Assembly (NCBI RefSeq): GCF_000701265.1
Contig: NZ_KL370759.1
Coordinates: 580,255 to 644,254, forward strand
DNA from: Legionella wadsworthii DSM 21896 = ATCC 33877
Lineage (GTDB): Bacteria > Pseudomonadota > Gammaproteobacteria > Legionellales > Legionellaceae
Reading direction: 5' to 3'
DNA: 64,000 nucleotides
The translations under genes were made by a program, and so were the position numbers. Positions 35,766-46,001 of the stretch are shown one piece after another. Numbering within the stretch: the first letter of the stretch is position 1; the number at the start of each line of letters is the position of its first letter. Below the pieces are notes generated by a model, which searched no databases, was not told the DNA's origin, and saw nothing but the letters and a program-made list of their open reading frames with translations.

Positions 35766-35969
35766 TTATCTATGGAAAAACCATAAAATGATGCTGATTA
35801 TGATGCTGATTAAAATACAGGTTGTGATCGGAAAATAAAAAGAAAAGTTTCCTTTTTGAAAGACTAGATCCCCGGGCAACTTGCCTAATCCTATTTTTTT
35901 TATCCAGGGCCAAAATAAGCCAATAAGAAGTAAAATAATTCCTGTAACAATAAAAATTTTTGAGATCAT
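35766..35969 (-). CDS. DUF2905 family membrane protein
   Basis: 67 residues with two membrane helices (IFIVTGIILLLIGLFWPWI and FPITTCILISIIISIILWFF) joined by GLGKLPGDLVFQKGNFSFY, the DUF2905 signature loop. It sits in the inner membrane. The function is unknown. Confidence 0.88.
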   Translation of the reverse strand: MISKIFIVTGIILLLIGLFWPWIKKIGLGKLPGDLVFQKGNFSFYFPITTCILISIIISIILWFFHR

Positions 35970-36138
35970 TTCTTTTTCCTAATTCGCACTCTCCAAACAG
36001 GTAATAAAATCAAACCTAAAATAGCTCATTTACTTGAAAGACAATATTGATTTTAAGGTGCCTTGTCTACAATAAATCAAAGCTTTATTTTTAATATCCA
36101 CAGCTTATCATGGAGAATGACAGCATGCGAAATATTTC

Positions 36139-36166
36139 GGTCCCGCAGACGAGCCGCGGGATCGAG
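36139..36166. repeat. GC-rich hairpin downstream of the giant gene
   Basis: An imperfect palindrome, TCCCGC-AGACGAGC-CGCGGGA-like, followed by TCGAG. In style it recalls the hairpins at the left end of the window, although the arms differ. It lies just past the stop of the 2944-codon gene and before DUF2905. No T-run follows. Confidence 0.45.
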
Positions 36167-36204
36167 GTAAAAGAATGAGTAGCATGTCTCTACTCATGAG
36201 CTCC

Positions 36205-39200
36205 TTAGACTAGAATAGCTCGATTTATTTCATCGAGTTCTCTAGCGACATCGTGTTGCCCCTCTTTTTGAGGTATCCTTGATGTCTCCTTTGCCAGGCG
36301 CGCTTCAAAATCTAACAATTCGCTGGTCTTGAAGAAACGTCGTGTTTGGTATCTAGTCTTTTGAATCTCTGCCTTTTCTATTCTTTCAATAACAGGATCT
36401 GTATCTTGAAGCTCTTTTTCTATCGTATCGATCTGTCGATGGGCTTCTTCATTGAGATAAGCTGCAAGCTCGTCTTTAATTTGCTGCAAAAAGGTGGTTA
36501 CTAAGGGTTTCCTTTGTGCATCTAATTTATCATTGTGATCTTGTAATTTTTGCAAACACTCTTTTTCTTCTTCTTGAATAGAATACAGAGTTCTATGCAG
36601 TTGCTCCAACTCTGATTGCAAAGATTGTACCTCTTGTCCACGAAGTAAATTTTTTCCACCAAGTTTTATCTTTTCCCAAGAGCTACATTCCTTTTCATCC
36701 ATTCGTTTTTTTGCCGAATTAATCAGTTGCTCGACAGCTTTTTTATTTAAGTCTTGCTTAGTGATTTCACGACCTATCACTTCCAATTTTTGTCTGATAT
36801 TTGATAAATCACTCATTATTGTAGATTGAACTTTCAGTAAATCAGAAATTTCTCTAGGTTCTATTCCTAATATTTCTTTGAGTCGTGGTTGATCTACAGG
36901 ATTTAATTTCCAATCCCAGTGATTTATTTCATCAATATATTCCATTTTCCTTTTGATGCAATCAGGAAGCTCAGTTCTATCAAACAACACATTATTCCAA
37001 TTGATAGCTAAAAGTCCCTTTAATCTAAATAATTTTCCAAATGCTACGCGATTTGATGCAGGTATAAACTCCATTGCTCGTATATCAGATAAATGAAGTA
37101 AAGCTTCTTTGTGTTCATCAAGCTCTTGTTTTACTTTTCTAAGCTCGGCACGCTCTGCTTCCACCCGGGTTAAAAATGTCGATCGATAACCTGTAAATTC
37201 TTCTTGTAGCGGGGCATCTTCAACTTGCATATCAATAAAGGATTGAATGCCATCGCTACCGCTTTGAATGTGGAGTTGTTTTGGATCAATTTTTAATAGT
37301 TTAGCAATTTGGATTTGTTTTTCTGCCAAAAGGCTTGCTTGAACATCTTGATGCAGTCCATCGTCCTGCCTCAACAGTTCTGTCGAATTCAAGAGTTGCT
37401 TTTTCAAAGCATTAAGTTGCTTTAAGTAGGGCTGATATGCTTCATATGTACTAAAACGTTGTACTGCCTCATACAATTCTTGAACAATATGAACCGGATT
37501 ATGTTGGCTCTGCTGACTGATTTCCAAGAGGGTATTTGCCATATGATCCCAAACTGGATCATATCTTTTGAAAAAATAAGGTGAAGTGCCCATTAATAAT
37601 TTACGAAACGCAATAACGTGATGTTCAGAAACCACTTTATCGTGGCACTTTTGCCGAAAATCTAGCGTACATTGGGGTGCATGATTTAAGGCCTCTATTG
37701 CATTAAGTGCATTGTAAATTACCTTACGTGGTGAGGAATGGGTTATAGATAGAAGGTATTTATCCTTTAAGTTGAGTTTATGCTGTTCCAGTGCTAAATA
37801 CAGTCTTTGTACTTTATCTTGATCCTGAGGAGACTGGACCATATCTAAGGCTAACGTATAGATCTCCAATGCTGCATTTTTGGCTGAGGTTCGTTCAAAA
37901 AAGGCATGGAAAGAAAATGTTTTTTTGCTTGCCCAGGCGAATTCATGAATTAAATATTGGCCTAGCTTTTTCATGATATCTTCGTCAAAATCTTTTCGTA
38001 AGCCATCTAAAGCAGGGTCTTCTTCTAATCCTGAATTACGATATAGATTAGCATAGGTAAGAATTAATCCCTGCATTTTAAATTGTTCTACTAAAGAAAT
38101 TTTCGAAAGATCACTACAATTTAAAATTAAGGGTTTCATTTGAAGTAATAAATCTTGAATGTCTTTACTTGCGGCATTTCTTAATTTTTGTTGATAAGCA
38201 TGTATAATACTTTCGGCAACTTCCTGCTTCTCTTTGCTTTGCCAAATCATATTCTTTCGTTCGATTAATTTATCAATGGCATTTCTTATAACTTCCGGCA
38301 CTAAAGATGATTTTTTTGATGTTTTTGGAAAAAATATTTTGATGGCATCTGGATTTATGGAGCAAAAATTCCCAATCAAATGAGGTAATAATTGTTTGCA
38401 TTGCGCTAATTCTAAATTACTTTTTTCTTCCAATGATGGTTGGGTATATTCAAGAACTGCTCCTGCTTTGTCTGCAATAATTGTTTCCAAATTTTGATGT
38501 ATTAATGCATTGACTCCCGCAGTAAATGGTTTACCTTTTTGTTGCAGTTTTGTTTGGATATTTATCTCTTGGCCAAAATCAAGTTGTTTTAAATACTTAA
38601 GCCTTAGTGATTGTTCTTGGCTCTTTTGTGTTGCTTTATCTGCTTTGGCAGCCCATTTCTCTTCTCGTACAGACTCCCAAAGCGTGCAGGATAATTTTTT
38701 AAACTGTTCAATGCTTTCATAGAGTGTACTTTGAGAAATACCTGCATCTTGGGAGCGTGCCAGTTCACTTAAAAGCATCTCACGCCATTGAAAAAGCTCA
38801 AATTGAATTTTGGCATCATCGGGAAAAAGTTCTAGAAGTAGCTCTTCCCATGCTTCGATTTGGCGCATTAATGCTTGTTCTACCTCATCAATGCTTTGAG
38901 TGTAAATCCTATCAACCGTTGCCTGAACCTGGATTTTCTCTCTTAAAACTTCAATAGATTTTTCATTGATTCGCTGTCTTGTCCATGGAAAAACATAATA
39001 CAAAAATTTATTGAATAAATCTTGAGGCGGTTTTACTTGATAAATGGGTAGCCATTCCCCAGGTTTCCCATTGCGTGCAGCACGCCCTCCTATTTGAATA
39101 GTTTTTTGTAGCGTATCTGGATAGGTTTGCATGACAAACAAACCTCGAGGATGATCACCTGGATTAATGTCGATTCCTTCAGCCAACATTGCTGTTCCTA

Positions 39201-42200
39201 CTGTGATGGTATTGGCCTGTCCGGCTTGTTTTATGAGTTTTTCCAGTTCCGCAGGCGATTCCTTACCTGTTAAAATTTGTATTTTGAAACCTTGCTCTTC
39301 GTATACTTTTAAGCTATCTCCGATAGCTTGTGCTTCATCGAAATCTTCATTCACAATAAGAATGGGTTGAGTTTGAGTGATGCTCCATGCATCAATGGCT
39401 TGTTTTCTTTCTTTAAGTAATTGTTCCCGTTCTGTAAAGGTTTGAATTTCTTCATCAGGGTTTATTGTCAGTTGGGGTTTGGTCACTGGTAATTTTATTT
39501 TATTGAAAGTTTTATGAATGGCTGTGATTGTTCCTTCACGGTTTAAAGTGAAAATAGGATCATGGTTTATTCGTTTGTCCCCAGCATGAGGGGCAATGCT
39601 GATCGCCTGTATTCCCAAAGAAGTATCTAAGCTTTCGAGTTCCTCTTTACTCCCTGGAGTTGCTGAAATTCCTAACAAACGACCTAGAGTTTTTAAAAAA
39701 AACTTAATTAAACCTTGAGCTGATTGGCTAGCTAATACTGAAGGGATGGGATCAATTACAATGTATTGAGCTTGCTCTTTTCGCTCCATTTTAAGACGTG
39801 CTTGTAACGCTTGTTGTACTTCTTCAGTGAAAACCGAACCTCCTTTGGGCGTACTGCGAATTAAAGGGATACAAGCAATTTTCTTTGTAAATTCCTGGCC
39901 TGATTCATCTTTTTCTTTGACCGGTTGTAATATAAAATGTTTGTTTTCTTTTAACGTAGCAGCAACACCGCTTGCATGTATCCATTGTTTCAATTGGGTA
40001 TTACTTACTGCCATTAAATAATTTTGCTTTTCAATATCTCCGTTATACTGTTCATTGATTTGTTTGTTGAGAAATAATCGAAACTCATCCAAATCTTCAT
40101 CTTCATCCCAAACTTTACTTATAGCAGGATTGGTATTTCGAAATGCTTCTTGTTGAATAAATTGATAAGCAATTGGATAAATCCATTGGGCAGGGTTATT
40201 CGCCTGGTCTTCTTCTGCCTCAGAAACCAACTTATAAAGCGTTAATTGATCAAGAAGTGCATTATGACATTCATCTAAAACGATATGAACAGGGCCAATT
40301 GTTTTCAGTAAATGTTCCTTTTTATTGATTTTAGCAGCTGAATGAAAACTAGCCATATCTTCAATAGTCGAGCAGTTGATTCCATTTGGTATAAATTGTT
40401 CAGTAGGTGTATCACTTTGAATAAGAGAAGATTTAATATCCAGGAAACTAAAAAATGGTTCACAACTGTTCTCATAATCTCGACCCAAAAGGGTAGGATT
40501 TGCAGTTAATTGCACCACAGTTCCACCTTGAGCCCACTGTAGGACAGAGAGCATGGGGGTATTAATACTTTTGCCTTCGCCTGTTTTGATACGCATCAAT
40601 AGATTTAAAGAAGGATCCTGCAGCGCAAGCAACAAGATGAGCATTTGAGTGGTGTTAGGGAATAATCCAGTGGTTCGGAAGTATATTTCCCTTAAATAGG
40701 CTAAAAGTTCTAAATTGCTTACTTCAATTTGCTCAGGGGGTATCGTTTTTGACCTAAATTGCTGAAGCAACGTGGTGGCGCGTGTTTTTAAATCATGACG
40801 TGAGCATTGGGTTAATTTGTTTAATTTTTTGAAATCTTCGGGATTTTTTGGATTTTCAGGATTTAATGGATCAGTGTAACCTAAGGTTTCTATAAAGGTT
40901 AACTGTCTTGCAAGTTTTTGTTGTAATGCATGAGGAAGAAATTCTTCCTGCAATAAATCTTGTAAATTGACTAGAGCTTCTTTTATTCGATCAGTTGCAA
41001 AATGTTTTGCCAAGTCTCTCTTTTCATTATTTTTGGCACATGGGTTTGTATCAAATTCTAAGCAGTACTGATGTAACTTATCCAAGTCAGGTGCAAGTAA
41101 TGCAGTATTTAGACCCTGAGCGTTAGGATAAGGAGTACTGGTAAATAATTTTAAAATCTGGTCAATATCTTCAGGAAGGCACTTTTTTAAACCTTTAGCT
41201 ATATCGAGCAATGCAGGTAAATTGACAGTTGTATCTTTTTTATTATTCGCCAAACCGGTTAAAATCGTTGCTATTTTAGCTCTGCTTTCAAGATCGAATC
41301 CGTTTAATTCTTGAAGAATTTGTGGATAGGCCTTCAAATCATTATTAGGATTATCATGTGATATTCTCCTAAGTAAAGAAAGACAAAGATCAGACTGCTC
41401 TTGATTTTGGTTCAAGAATAACTTTGTTTGCTGAATTAATGTTTGGATGAGTTCCGAATCGGTTTTTGGTAAACCTAAAATTTGAATGATTTGTTTGATA
41501 AAGAGCGGTTTCGTAATTTCAGGAAGATTCGACTTCTTAAATTCATTTAAAGCAGCAATGGGAAATGGATTAACACTTTTTAAATTGTGTGCCATGCTCA
41601 TTTTACTGAATTGAATTTGGGTCTCGGGCTGTAGATCGGGTATTTTAAAAACGTCGACTAATCCATTCACTGCACGTTCTATTGCCGTAGTATCTGCATA
41701 AGGGTTTTCTTCTAACGCCTTAGTCATCAATTTTAAATAAAGATCCAGAGTTTCAGAATCATCCTTGAACTGATTCACTAAATTATATTTTTGTTTGTAA
41801 TTTAAGCGTGCAAGAGACCCTGTGTTGAGTTGCTTATATATTTTAGTAAATTGTTGGGGTAAGTGGTCATTGATCTCACCCAATAAACTGAGGTAATTGG
41901 CAATGGATTCAATTTTGATTTTATAACTTTGTAAAGCCTGATCCGAAGGCGCATTCTCATCAATGATCGCTGCTTCTTCCAATATGCTTTTTTCAAACTC
42001 TAAATCTTGTATATTAAGTTGTTGTAATGTTTTTTTAAGAGCTGGAATTACCTTTTTTTGAATTAACTCTTCTTTGAAAAAGAATATCAAAGAGTGAGTT
42101 TCATTAAAGGATGCCATCCAGGAGAGACACGTATTTAAATCCAAGTCTTTAACAATTTGTTTTTTGTCCGGATTATTAAAGAAAGACTTCATGGAAGAAA

Positions 42201-45039
42201 CAAGAAGATTATGAACGGGAGCTAAAATAGCGGCTAAAGCTGTTTTTGTTGTCTGATCAGATTCTTTTCTTTTTCCTGTAAGTAAGAAACTTAATATATA
42301 TTCCCCTTTAGTTTCTCCGATAATCCGATAAGTGGCATCAAGTAAAACAGGTTTTCTTTTTTCAAAATACTCCAGTTTTTCAATTACCTTAGAAAAAGAA
42401 GGATTTGGATCTTGCAACTCTTGAATCAGATCATCTACTGCGTCAAAGAGGGGCATAAGTTCCTGATCCAATTGTTCACGTAATTGCTGAGGAACAAGAA
42501 AATGATTTAGTTGCGTTTTAAGCGCTTCTTTTAAAAATTTAATATCAAATACAGCACTTCTTTTTTTAATAGCATCTGCTAAAGCATCCACTATTAAACC
42601 ATCTAGATTTGAAATGTCCCCATTACCCAATATGCAACCTGGAAATGGATTTTTTGAAAGTATTATTGCCTCGAGCCAGGTTTTACGTTTCTCATGCGTA
42701 TTACACTCGAGAGGAATGGTATTTTTTATCTCGGCAAGTGAGTTCAACAGCTCAATAATCTGTTCAATTTTGGGTAAAGATTTTGATTTGGAAAGGTTGA
42801 TTTGACTTAAAGTATTTAATACCAAATGTTCAAAAACGTTGTCCGGGGGACTTTGGATTTTTTGAGCTGCTTCTAAGATCCTATCAATATGTTCTTGTGA
42901 TAACTGTGGTTCATTGATCTTTGCGAGGACTTGAATCAGGTCAGGATTCAAGACATGACGATTTTGGTGCACGATCGTTGTGAAATTTGCTATGACTGAA
43001 ATAGAAAACTTGGATTCGATAGCATCTTGTGCCTCTTGAGCAGCTCCTTCTTTATTTTCCGGGGCGTTTGGATCCGTTTTTTCTATGCGTTCCTGCAGTA
43101 TATTAAATAGTTCAAAACCTTCGTGTTCCAAACATGAAATTAGGGGAACAATGAATTCTTCTTTCCAATTTTTCTCAGGAAATTCAGTTTTAAATTCGAT
43201 GCAAAGTTTCATGAGTTCAGTGACTTGTATCAATGAAGGCAGCGGCTTAAATTTAAAACAGTGAGAAAATGCGCCAAGTAAATCGTTACGATCATCTTCA
43301 TCTAAATTTTGTAACAATTGAATGCAACTAGTGAGGGTTTCTTTCCATTCAATTGGGGTTAGGGCATCTTTATTAGCAAAAGCACATGTTAATATATAGG
43401 TGAGCTGGTTTTTTTGGGCAGTACTCCAATGAACGAGTTTATCAATTTCTAGTAGCTGATCTTTAATATGGGATAAACGTATTTCAGACTTCCAATGCTG
43501 ACCCATATACCGAAATAGCCAAGGTTTTAGTACAAGATCATCCTGATCAATTTTTTGATAAATCAGTTCAGGATCAGTAATGGTATGCTCGGCTTTGCTC
43601 ATTTCCATGCAGGAAGCAACTTGCTGAAGCTGAGCTGAAGTTGGTGCCTGCACCATGGCAAAATGAACACCTGTTGGCCCCCAATTGAGCTCGGATAATG
43701 AAAGACCTTGCTCTTGTGGGTTTTTAGCGTGTTCTATAACATCCAGCACTCGATTCAAAGTGATGAGAAAATGACCCTGGTGCTGAACGGGACATGGATT
43801 CGGAAGAGTCAGGTTTTTTTCAGCAATACGAGGCAAATAGATTTGGGTATAAGCTTCAAAAAAAACATTAAAATCAAAACTATTTTTGTCATATTGGAGA
43901 TGCTCGAGAACAAGTTTATTCCACCATTCTTTCTGTTCTGCAGGAAGCTGGATTAATTTTTGCAGATTTTTGATTCCACGTGTGCTTAGTAATGAATTTT
44001 GTACTTCGGGATATTTTAGAAATTCAAGATCAATTTTTTTATTGGAGCAAGCATGAAGCAATCTCACTAATAAAATAGTGTGTGATTCTCCACCCATTAC
44101 GAATTGTTTACAAAGAAAGGGGTAGATGAATGCTTCATATTGTTCTAAAGCGCTATCCAATCCAGCGGTACGAGATAACTGAATCAATAAATTTTTAATT
44201 TCGCTTTCATGGGGAGATAGCAAACCCAATAATATATTTTTTTGATTTACTGAATAATTACTGTCCAAAAGAAAAGAAAGAGAGTCTTTAGAGAGGTGAG
44301 GCAAAAGGGTTGTTGCTTGTTCAATTGATGGTAAGGGTAAATCGTTCCGTTTTTTAAGGGTTGGAGCTAAGGCAGAAGGAAGTCTTTTTGGGGCATCAGT
44401 ATAGCAAAGAGCTTTCTTTTCTTTATCAATATAAAATCCTTTGGGGAGATTCCCTGGAATAATACCGTCTCTAAAGGCGTATGAATGTTCCTTAATGATA
44501 GGAATTGCTGCATCTTGTAGGTGATGAATGTCTAATGCTTTAAGTTGTTCAACTAATTGAGGCAAGTCAGGTAAATCTATAGGTAATAAGGTAAGATTAT
44601 CAAGTCTCAACTGTTCATTTTGTTCATGACGAATATCTTTTTGAATGACAGGGGGTTTAGGTAAGCGAATACTTTTTTGTATTTGAATACGAGCTCTGAT
44701 AGCAGGTGCATTAGAACTTAATGCATATTTTATCGGATTTATTTTAGGTTCATTGGATGTATTTTTAAGAATATTTTCTGCTGATTTGTTCAATACATGA
44801 CGACGCGCAAGGAAAGCAAGTCGGTTTGATTCTTCAGGGTTATCTGCAATTTTGAAAATAAATAGACGCTTGCGATTATCCGATAAAAATTTTCGGAGGC
44901 TGGCAAAATCTTCTTTTTGTGTGAGTTGTTTCGAGTCAAGTTCAATTTCTAAAGGATTATAATTTATTTCAGTTTCATAAGATGAAATTAAACTTTCGAG
45001 TAAAGATTGAAGGTTTTTGTTTTCTGAATATTGAGGCAC
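36205..45039 (-). CDS. Giant protein (2944 aa) with a SecA-like motor domain
   Basis: The middle third is a superfamily 2 ATPase of SecA type: LLALQDPSLNLLMRIKTGEG, then KS (Walker A, about residue 1488), VVQLTANPTLLGRDYENSCE matching SecA VTVNDYLAQRDAE, VHIVLDECHNAL (Walker B, ~1590), GRLLGISATPGS (~1790), TVGTAMLAEGIDINPGD (~1955) and IGGRAARNGKPGEWLPI (~1985). The first ~1400 residues are helical, repeat-like and Leu-rich. The last ~900 are mainly helical with coiled-coil stretches (LRKVKQELDEHKEALLHL; ELEQLHRTLYSIQEEEKE). No signal peptide, preprotein-crosslinking domain or SecA zinc tail is recognised. GTG start with AGGAG seven bases upstream. It is not the housekeeping SecA. A PmrA-type box upstream and an acidic C-terminus suggest a Dot/Icm substrate. 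Confidence 0.9.
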   Translation of the reverse strand: MPQYSENKNLQSLLESLISSYETEINYNPLEIELDSKQLTQKEDFASLRKFLSDNRKRLFIFKIADNPEESNRLAFLARRHVLNKSAENILKNTSNEPKINPIKYALSSNAPAIRARIQIQKSIRLPKPPVIQKDIRHEQNEQLRLDNLTLLPIDLPDLPQLVEQLKALDIHHLQDAAIPIIKEHSYAFRDGIIPGNLPKGFYIDKEKKALCYTDAPKRLPSALAPTLKKRNDLPLPSIEQATTLLPHLSKDSLSFLLDSNYSVNQKNILLGLLSPHESEIKNLLIQLSRTAGLDSALEQYEAFIYPFLCKQFVMGGESHTILLVRLLHACSNKKIDLEFLKYPEVQNSLLSTRGIKNLQKLIQLPAEQKEWWNKLVLEHLQYDKNSFDFNVFFEAYTQIYLPRIAEKNLTLPNPCPVQHQGHFLITLNRVLDVIEHAKNPQEQGLSLSELNWGPTGVHFAMVQAPTSAQLQQVASCMEMSKAEHTITDPELIYQKIDQDDLVLKPWLFRYMGQHWKSEIRLSHIKDQLLEIDKLVHWSTAQKNQLTYILTCAFANKDALTPIEWKETLTSCIQLLQNLDEDDRNDLLGAFSHCFKFKPLPSLIQVTELMKLCIEFKTEFPEKNWKEEFIVPLISCLEHEGFELFNILQERIEKTDPNAPENKEGAAQEAQDAIESKFSISVIANFTTIVHQNRHVLNPDLIQVLAKINEPQLSQEHIDRILEAAQKIQSPPDNVFEHLVLNTLSQINLSKSKSLPKIEQIIELLNSLAEIKNTIPLECNTHEKRKTWLEAIILSKNPFPGCILGNGDISNLDGLIVDALADAIKKRSAVFDIKFLKEALKTQLNHFLVPQQLREQLDQELMPLFDAVDDLIQELQDPNPSFSKVIEKLEYFEKRKPVLLDATYRIIGETKGEYILSFLLTGKRKESDQTTKTALAAILAPVHNLLVSSMKSFFNNPDKKQIVKDLDLNTCLSWMASFNETHSLIFFFKEELIQKKVIPALKKTLQQLNIQDLEFEKSILEEAAIIDENAPSDQALQSYKIKIESIANYLSLLGEINDHLPQQFTKIYKQLNTGSLARLNYKQKYNLVNQFKDDSETLDLYLKLMTKALEENPYADTTAIERAVNGLVDVFKIPDLQPETQIQFSKMSMAHNLKSVNPFPIAALNEFKKSNLPEITKPLFIKQIIQILGLPKTDSELIQTLIQQTKLFLNQNQEQSDLCLSLLRRISHDNPNNDLKAYPQILQELNGFDLESRAKIATILTGLANNKKDTTVNLPALLDIAKGLKKCLPEDIDQILKLFTSTPYPNAQGLNTALLAPDLDKLHQYCLEFDTNPCAKNNEKRDLAKHFATDRIKEALVNLQDLLQEEFLPHALQQKLARQLTFIETLGYTDPLNPENPKNPEDFKKLNKLTQCSRHDLKTRATTLLQQFRSKTIPPEQIEVSNLELLAYLREIYFRTTGLFPNTTQMLILLLALQDPSLNLLMRIKTGEGKSINTPMLSVLQWAQGGTVVQLTANPTLLGRDYENSCEPFFSFLDIKSSLIQSDTPTEQFIPNGINCSTIEDMASFHSAAKINKKEHLLKTIGPVHIVLDECHNALLDQLTLYKLVSEAEEDQANNPAQWIYPIAYQFIQQEAFRNTNPAISKVWDEDEDLDEFRLFLNKQINEQYNGDIEKQNYLMAVSNTQLKQWIHASGVAATLKENKHFILQPVKEKDESGQEFTKKIACIPLIRSTPKGGSVFTEEVQQALQARLKMERKEQAQYIVIDPIPSVLASQSAQGLIKFFLKTLGRLLGISATPGSKEELESLDTSLGIQAISIAPHAGDKRINHDPIFTLNREGTITAIHKTFNKIKLPVTKPQLTINPDEEIQTFTEREQLLKERKQAIDAWSITQTQPILIVNEDFDEAQAIGDSLKVYEEQGFKIQILTGKESPAELEKLIKQAGQANTITVGTAMLAEGIDINPGDHPRGLFVMQTYPDTLQKTIQIGGRAARNGKPGEWLPIYQVKPPQDLFNKFLYYVFPWTRQRINEKSIEVLREKIQVQATVDRIYTQSIDEVEQALMRQIEAWEELLLELFPDDAKIQFELFQWREMLLSELARSQDAGISQSTLYESIEQFKKLSCTLWESVREEKWAAKADKATQKSQEQSLRLKYLKQLDFGQEINIQTKLQQKGKPFTAGVNALIHQNLETIIADKAGAVLEYTQPSLEEKSNLELAQCKQLLPHLIGNFCSINPDAIKIFFPKTSKKSSLVPEVIRNAIDKLIERKNMIWQSKEKQEVAESIIHAYQQKLRNAASKDIQDLLLQMKPLILNCSDLSKISLVEQFKMQGLILTYANLYRNSGLEEDPALDGLRKDFDEDIMKKLGQYLIHEFAWASKKTFSFHAFFERTSAKNAALEIYTLALDMVQSPQDQDKVQRLYLALEQHKLNLKDKYLLSITHSSPRKVIYNALNAIEALNHAPQCTLDFRQKCHDKVVSEHHVIAFRKLLMGTSPYFFKRYDPVWDHMANTLLEISQQSQHNPVHIVQELYEAVQRFSTYEAYQPYLKQLNALKKQLLNSTELLRQDDGLHQDVQASLLAEKQIQIAKLLKIDPKQLHIQSGSDGIQSFIDMQVEDAPLQEEFTGYRSTFLTRVEAERAELRKVKQELDEHKEALLHLSDIRAMEFIPASNRVAFGKLFRLKGLLAINWNNVLFDRTELPDCIKRKMEYIDEINHWDWKLNPVDQPRLKEILGIEPREISDLLKVQSTIMSDLSNIRQKLEVIGREITKQDLNKKAVEQLINSAKKRMDEKECSSWEKIKLGGKNLLRGQEVQSLQSELEQLHRTLYSIQEEEKECLQKLQDHNDKLDAQRKPLVTTFLQQIKDELAAYLNEEAHRQIDTIEKELQDTDPVIERIEKAEIQKTRYQTRRFFKTSELLDFEARLAKETSRIPQKEGQHDVARELDEINRAILV

Positions 45040-45400
45040 AGCAAAACTCCTAAAATCAAAAAAAATATATAGTACATAGCTATTATTAACTGGAGATTAA
45101 GATCAGAAGTGAAATGAACTTATTTTTATTTCACTTTGAGATGAAAGGAGTATAAAGAAAAAAAAAGAATATATACAGTGCGATATGTAAATAAGTTATT
45201 CAATTTATAATGGTTGTTATGATTTTAAAGGGATGGATGTTAAATTTTTTATTGGATTTAAAAACCAAAAACAGTGCATGAATTTTATTTTAAATTGCAC
45301 CCCAAAAGATATTCCAAAATTTTTTCAAATCTTCTTCATGAAAAAAGCAAAATTTACTTGACAGATCCTGGGTAGCTCATTAAACTGCGAACCTAATTTT
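45040..45400. other. 361-bp AT-rich region upstream of the giant gene
   Basis: Contains the promoter of the giant gene with a PmrA-type box at 45085-45101. Otherwise it is AT-rich sequence running to the tRNA-Ala gene on the other strand. No open frame of note. Confidence 0.5.
45085..45101 (-). promoter_or_regulatory. Candidate PmrA box of the giant gene
   Basis: Read on the minus strand the sequence is CTTAAT-CTCCA-GTTAAT, two half-sites with an 11-bp period, matching the PmrA consensus (YTTAAK-N5-YTTAAK). TACTAT lies about twelve bases downstream as a possible -10 element, and the GTG start is 46 bases from the box. In Legionella PmrA activates many Dot/Icm effector genes. Confidence 0.6.
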
Positions 45401-45473
<73 letters not shown>

Positions 45474-45476
<3 letters not shown>

Positions 45477-45498
45477 TCAACATCTCTGATGTTGATGG
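45474..45498 (+). repeat. 11-bp hairpin overlapping the tRNA-Ala 3' end
   Basis: CCATCAACATC and GATGTTGATGG pair perfectly around a TCT loop. The stem begins within the encoded CCA of tRNA-Ala. It lacks a T-run, so it is more likely a processing or stability element between tRNAs than a terminator. Confidence 0.65.
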
Positions 45499-45512
45499 AG
45501 AAAACGTTCAAG

Positions 45513-45588
45513 GTCCCCATCGTCTAGCGGCCTAGGACACTGCCCTTTCACGGCGGTAACAGGGGTTCGAACCCCCTTGGGGACGCCA
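45513..45588 (+). tRNA. tRNA-Glu(TTC), copy 1
   Basis: 76 bases. Acceptor GTCCCCA/TGGGGAC, anticodon loop CTTTCAC with anticodon TTC, T arm AGGGGTTCGAACCCCC-type, encoded CCA. Identical to the second copy 125 bases downstream. Confidence 0.96.
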
Positions 45589-45637
45589 TTTTATGGTGTT
45601 GAAATTTGTAACAAAAAGTAGTAAATTAAAGATCCAG

Positions 45638-45713
45638 GTCCCCATCGTCTAGCGGCCTAGGACACTGCCCTTTCACGGCGGTAACAGGGGTTCGAACCCC
45701 CTTGGGGACGCCA
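45638..45713 (+). tRNA. tRNA-Glu(TTC), copy 2
   Basis: Identical in sequence to copy 1 through all 76 bases, including CCA. The 49-base spacer between the copies resembles neither flank, so the duplication is old or maintained by gene conversion. Confidence 0.96.
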
Positions 45714-46001
45714 ATACACCATATCAGTGTACTCATTCTAAATTCTTTTAAATTTAATTCTATTGTTTTTCATTTCATGTGCTTTCAATAAATTGTCTCC
45801 CAAATAAGTGGGTCTGGAAAGCAATCATTTGCTTCCCGATAGAGCGCTAACATTCACTTGGAGGAATCTCGTGCTGTGAAAAAAATTGGCAAGCTCCAGC
45901 TATTCCCCCGTTACTGCTGTTGTATGCATAAGGAATAATGTTTTGTGGATTAGTTTATTATTTTAATAGGTCCATCCTAAGAATCAGAATGTTAGAGTTG
46001 T

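Noticed and set aside
36205-45039. Housekeeping SecA translocase
   Set aside because: More than three times too long, with SecA-like motifs only in the middle and no recognisable preprotein-binding domain or zinc tail.
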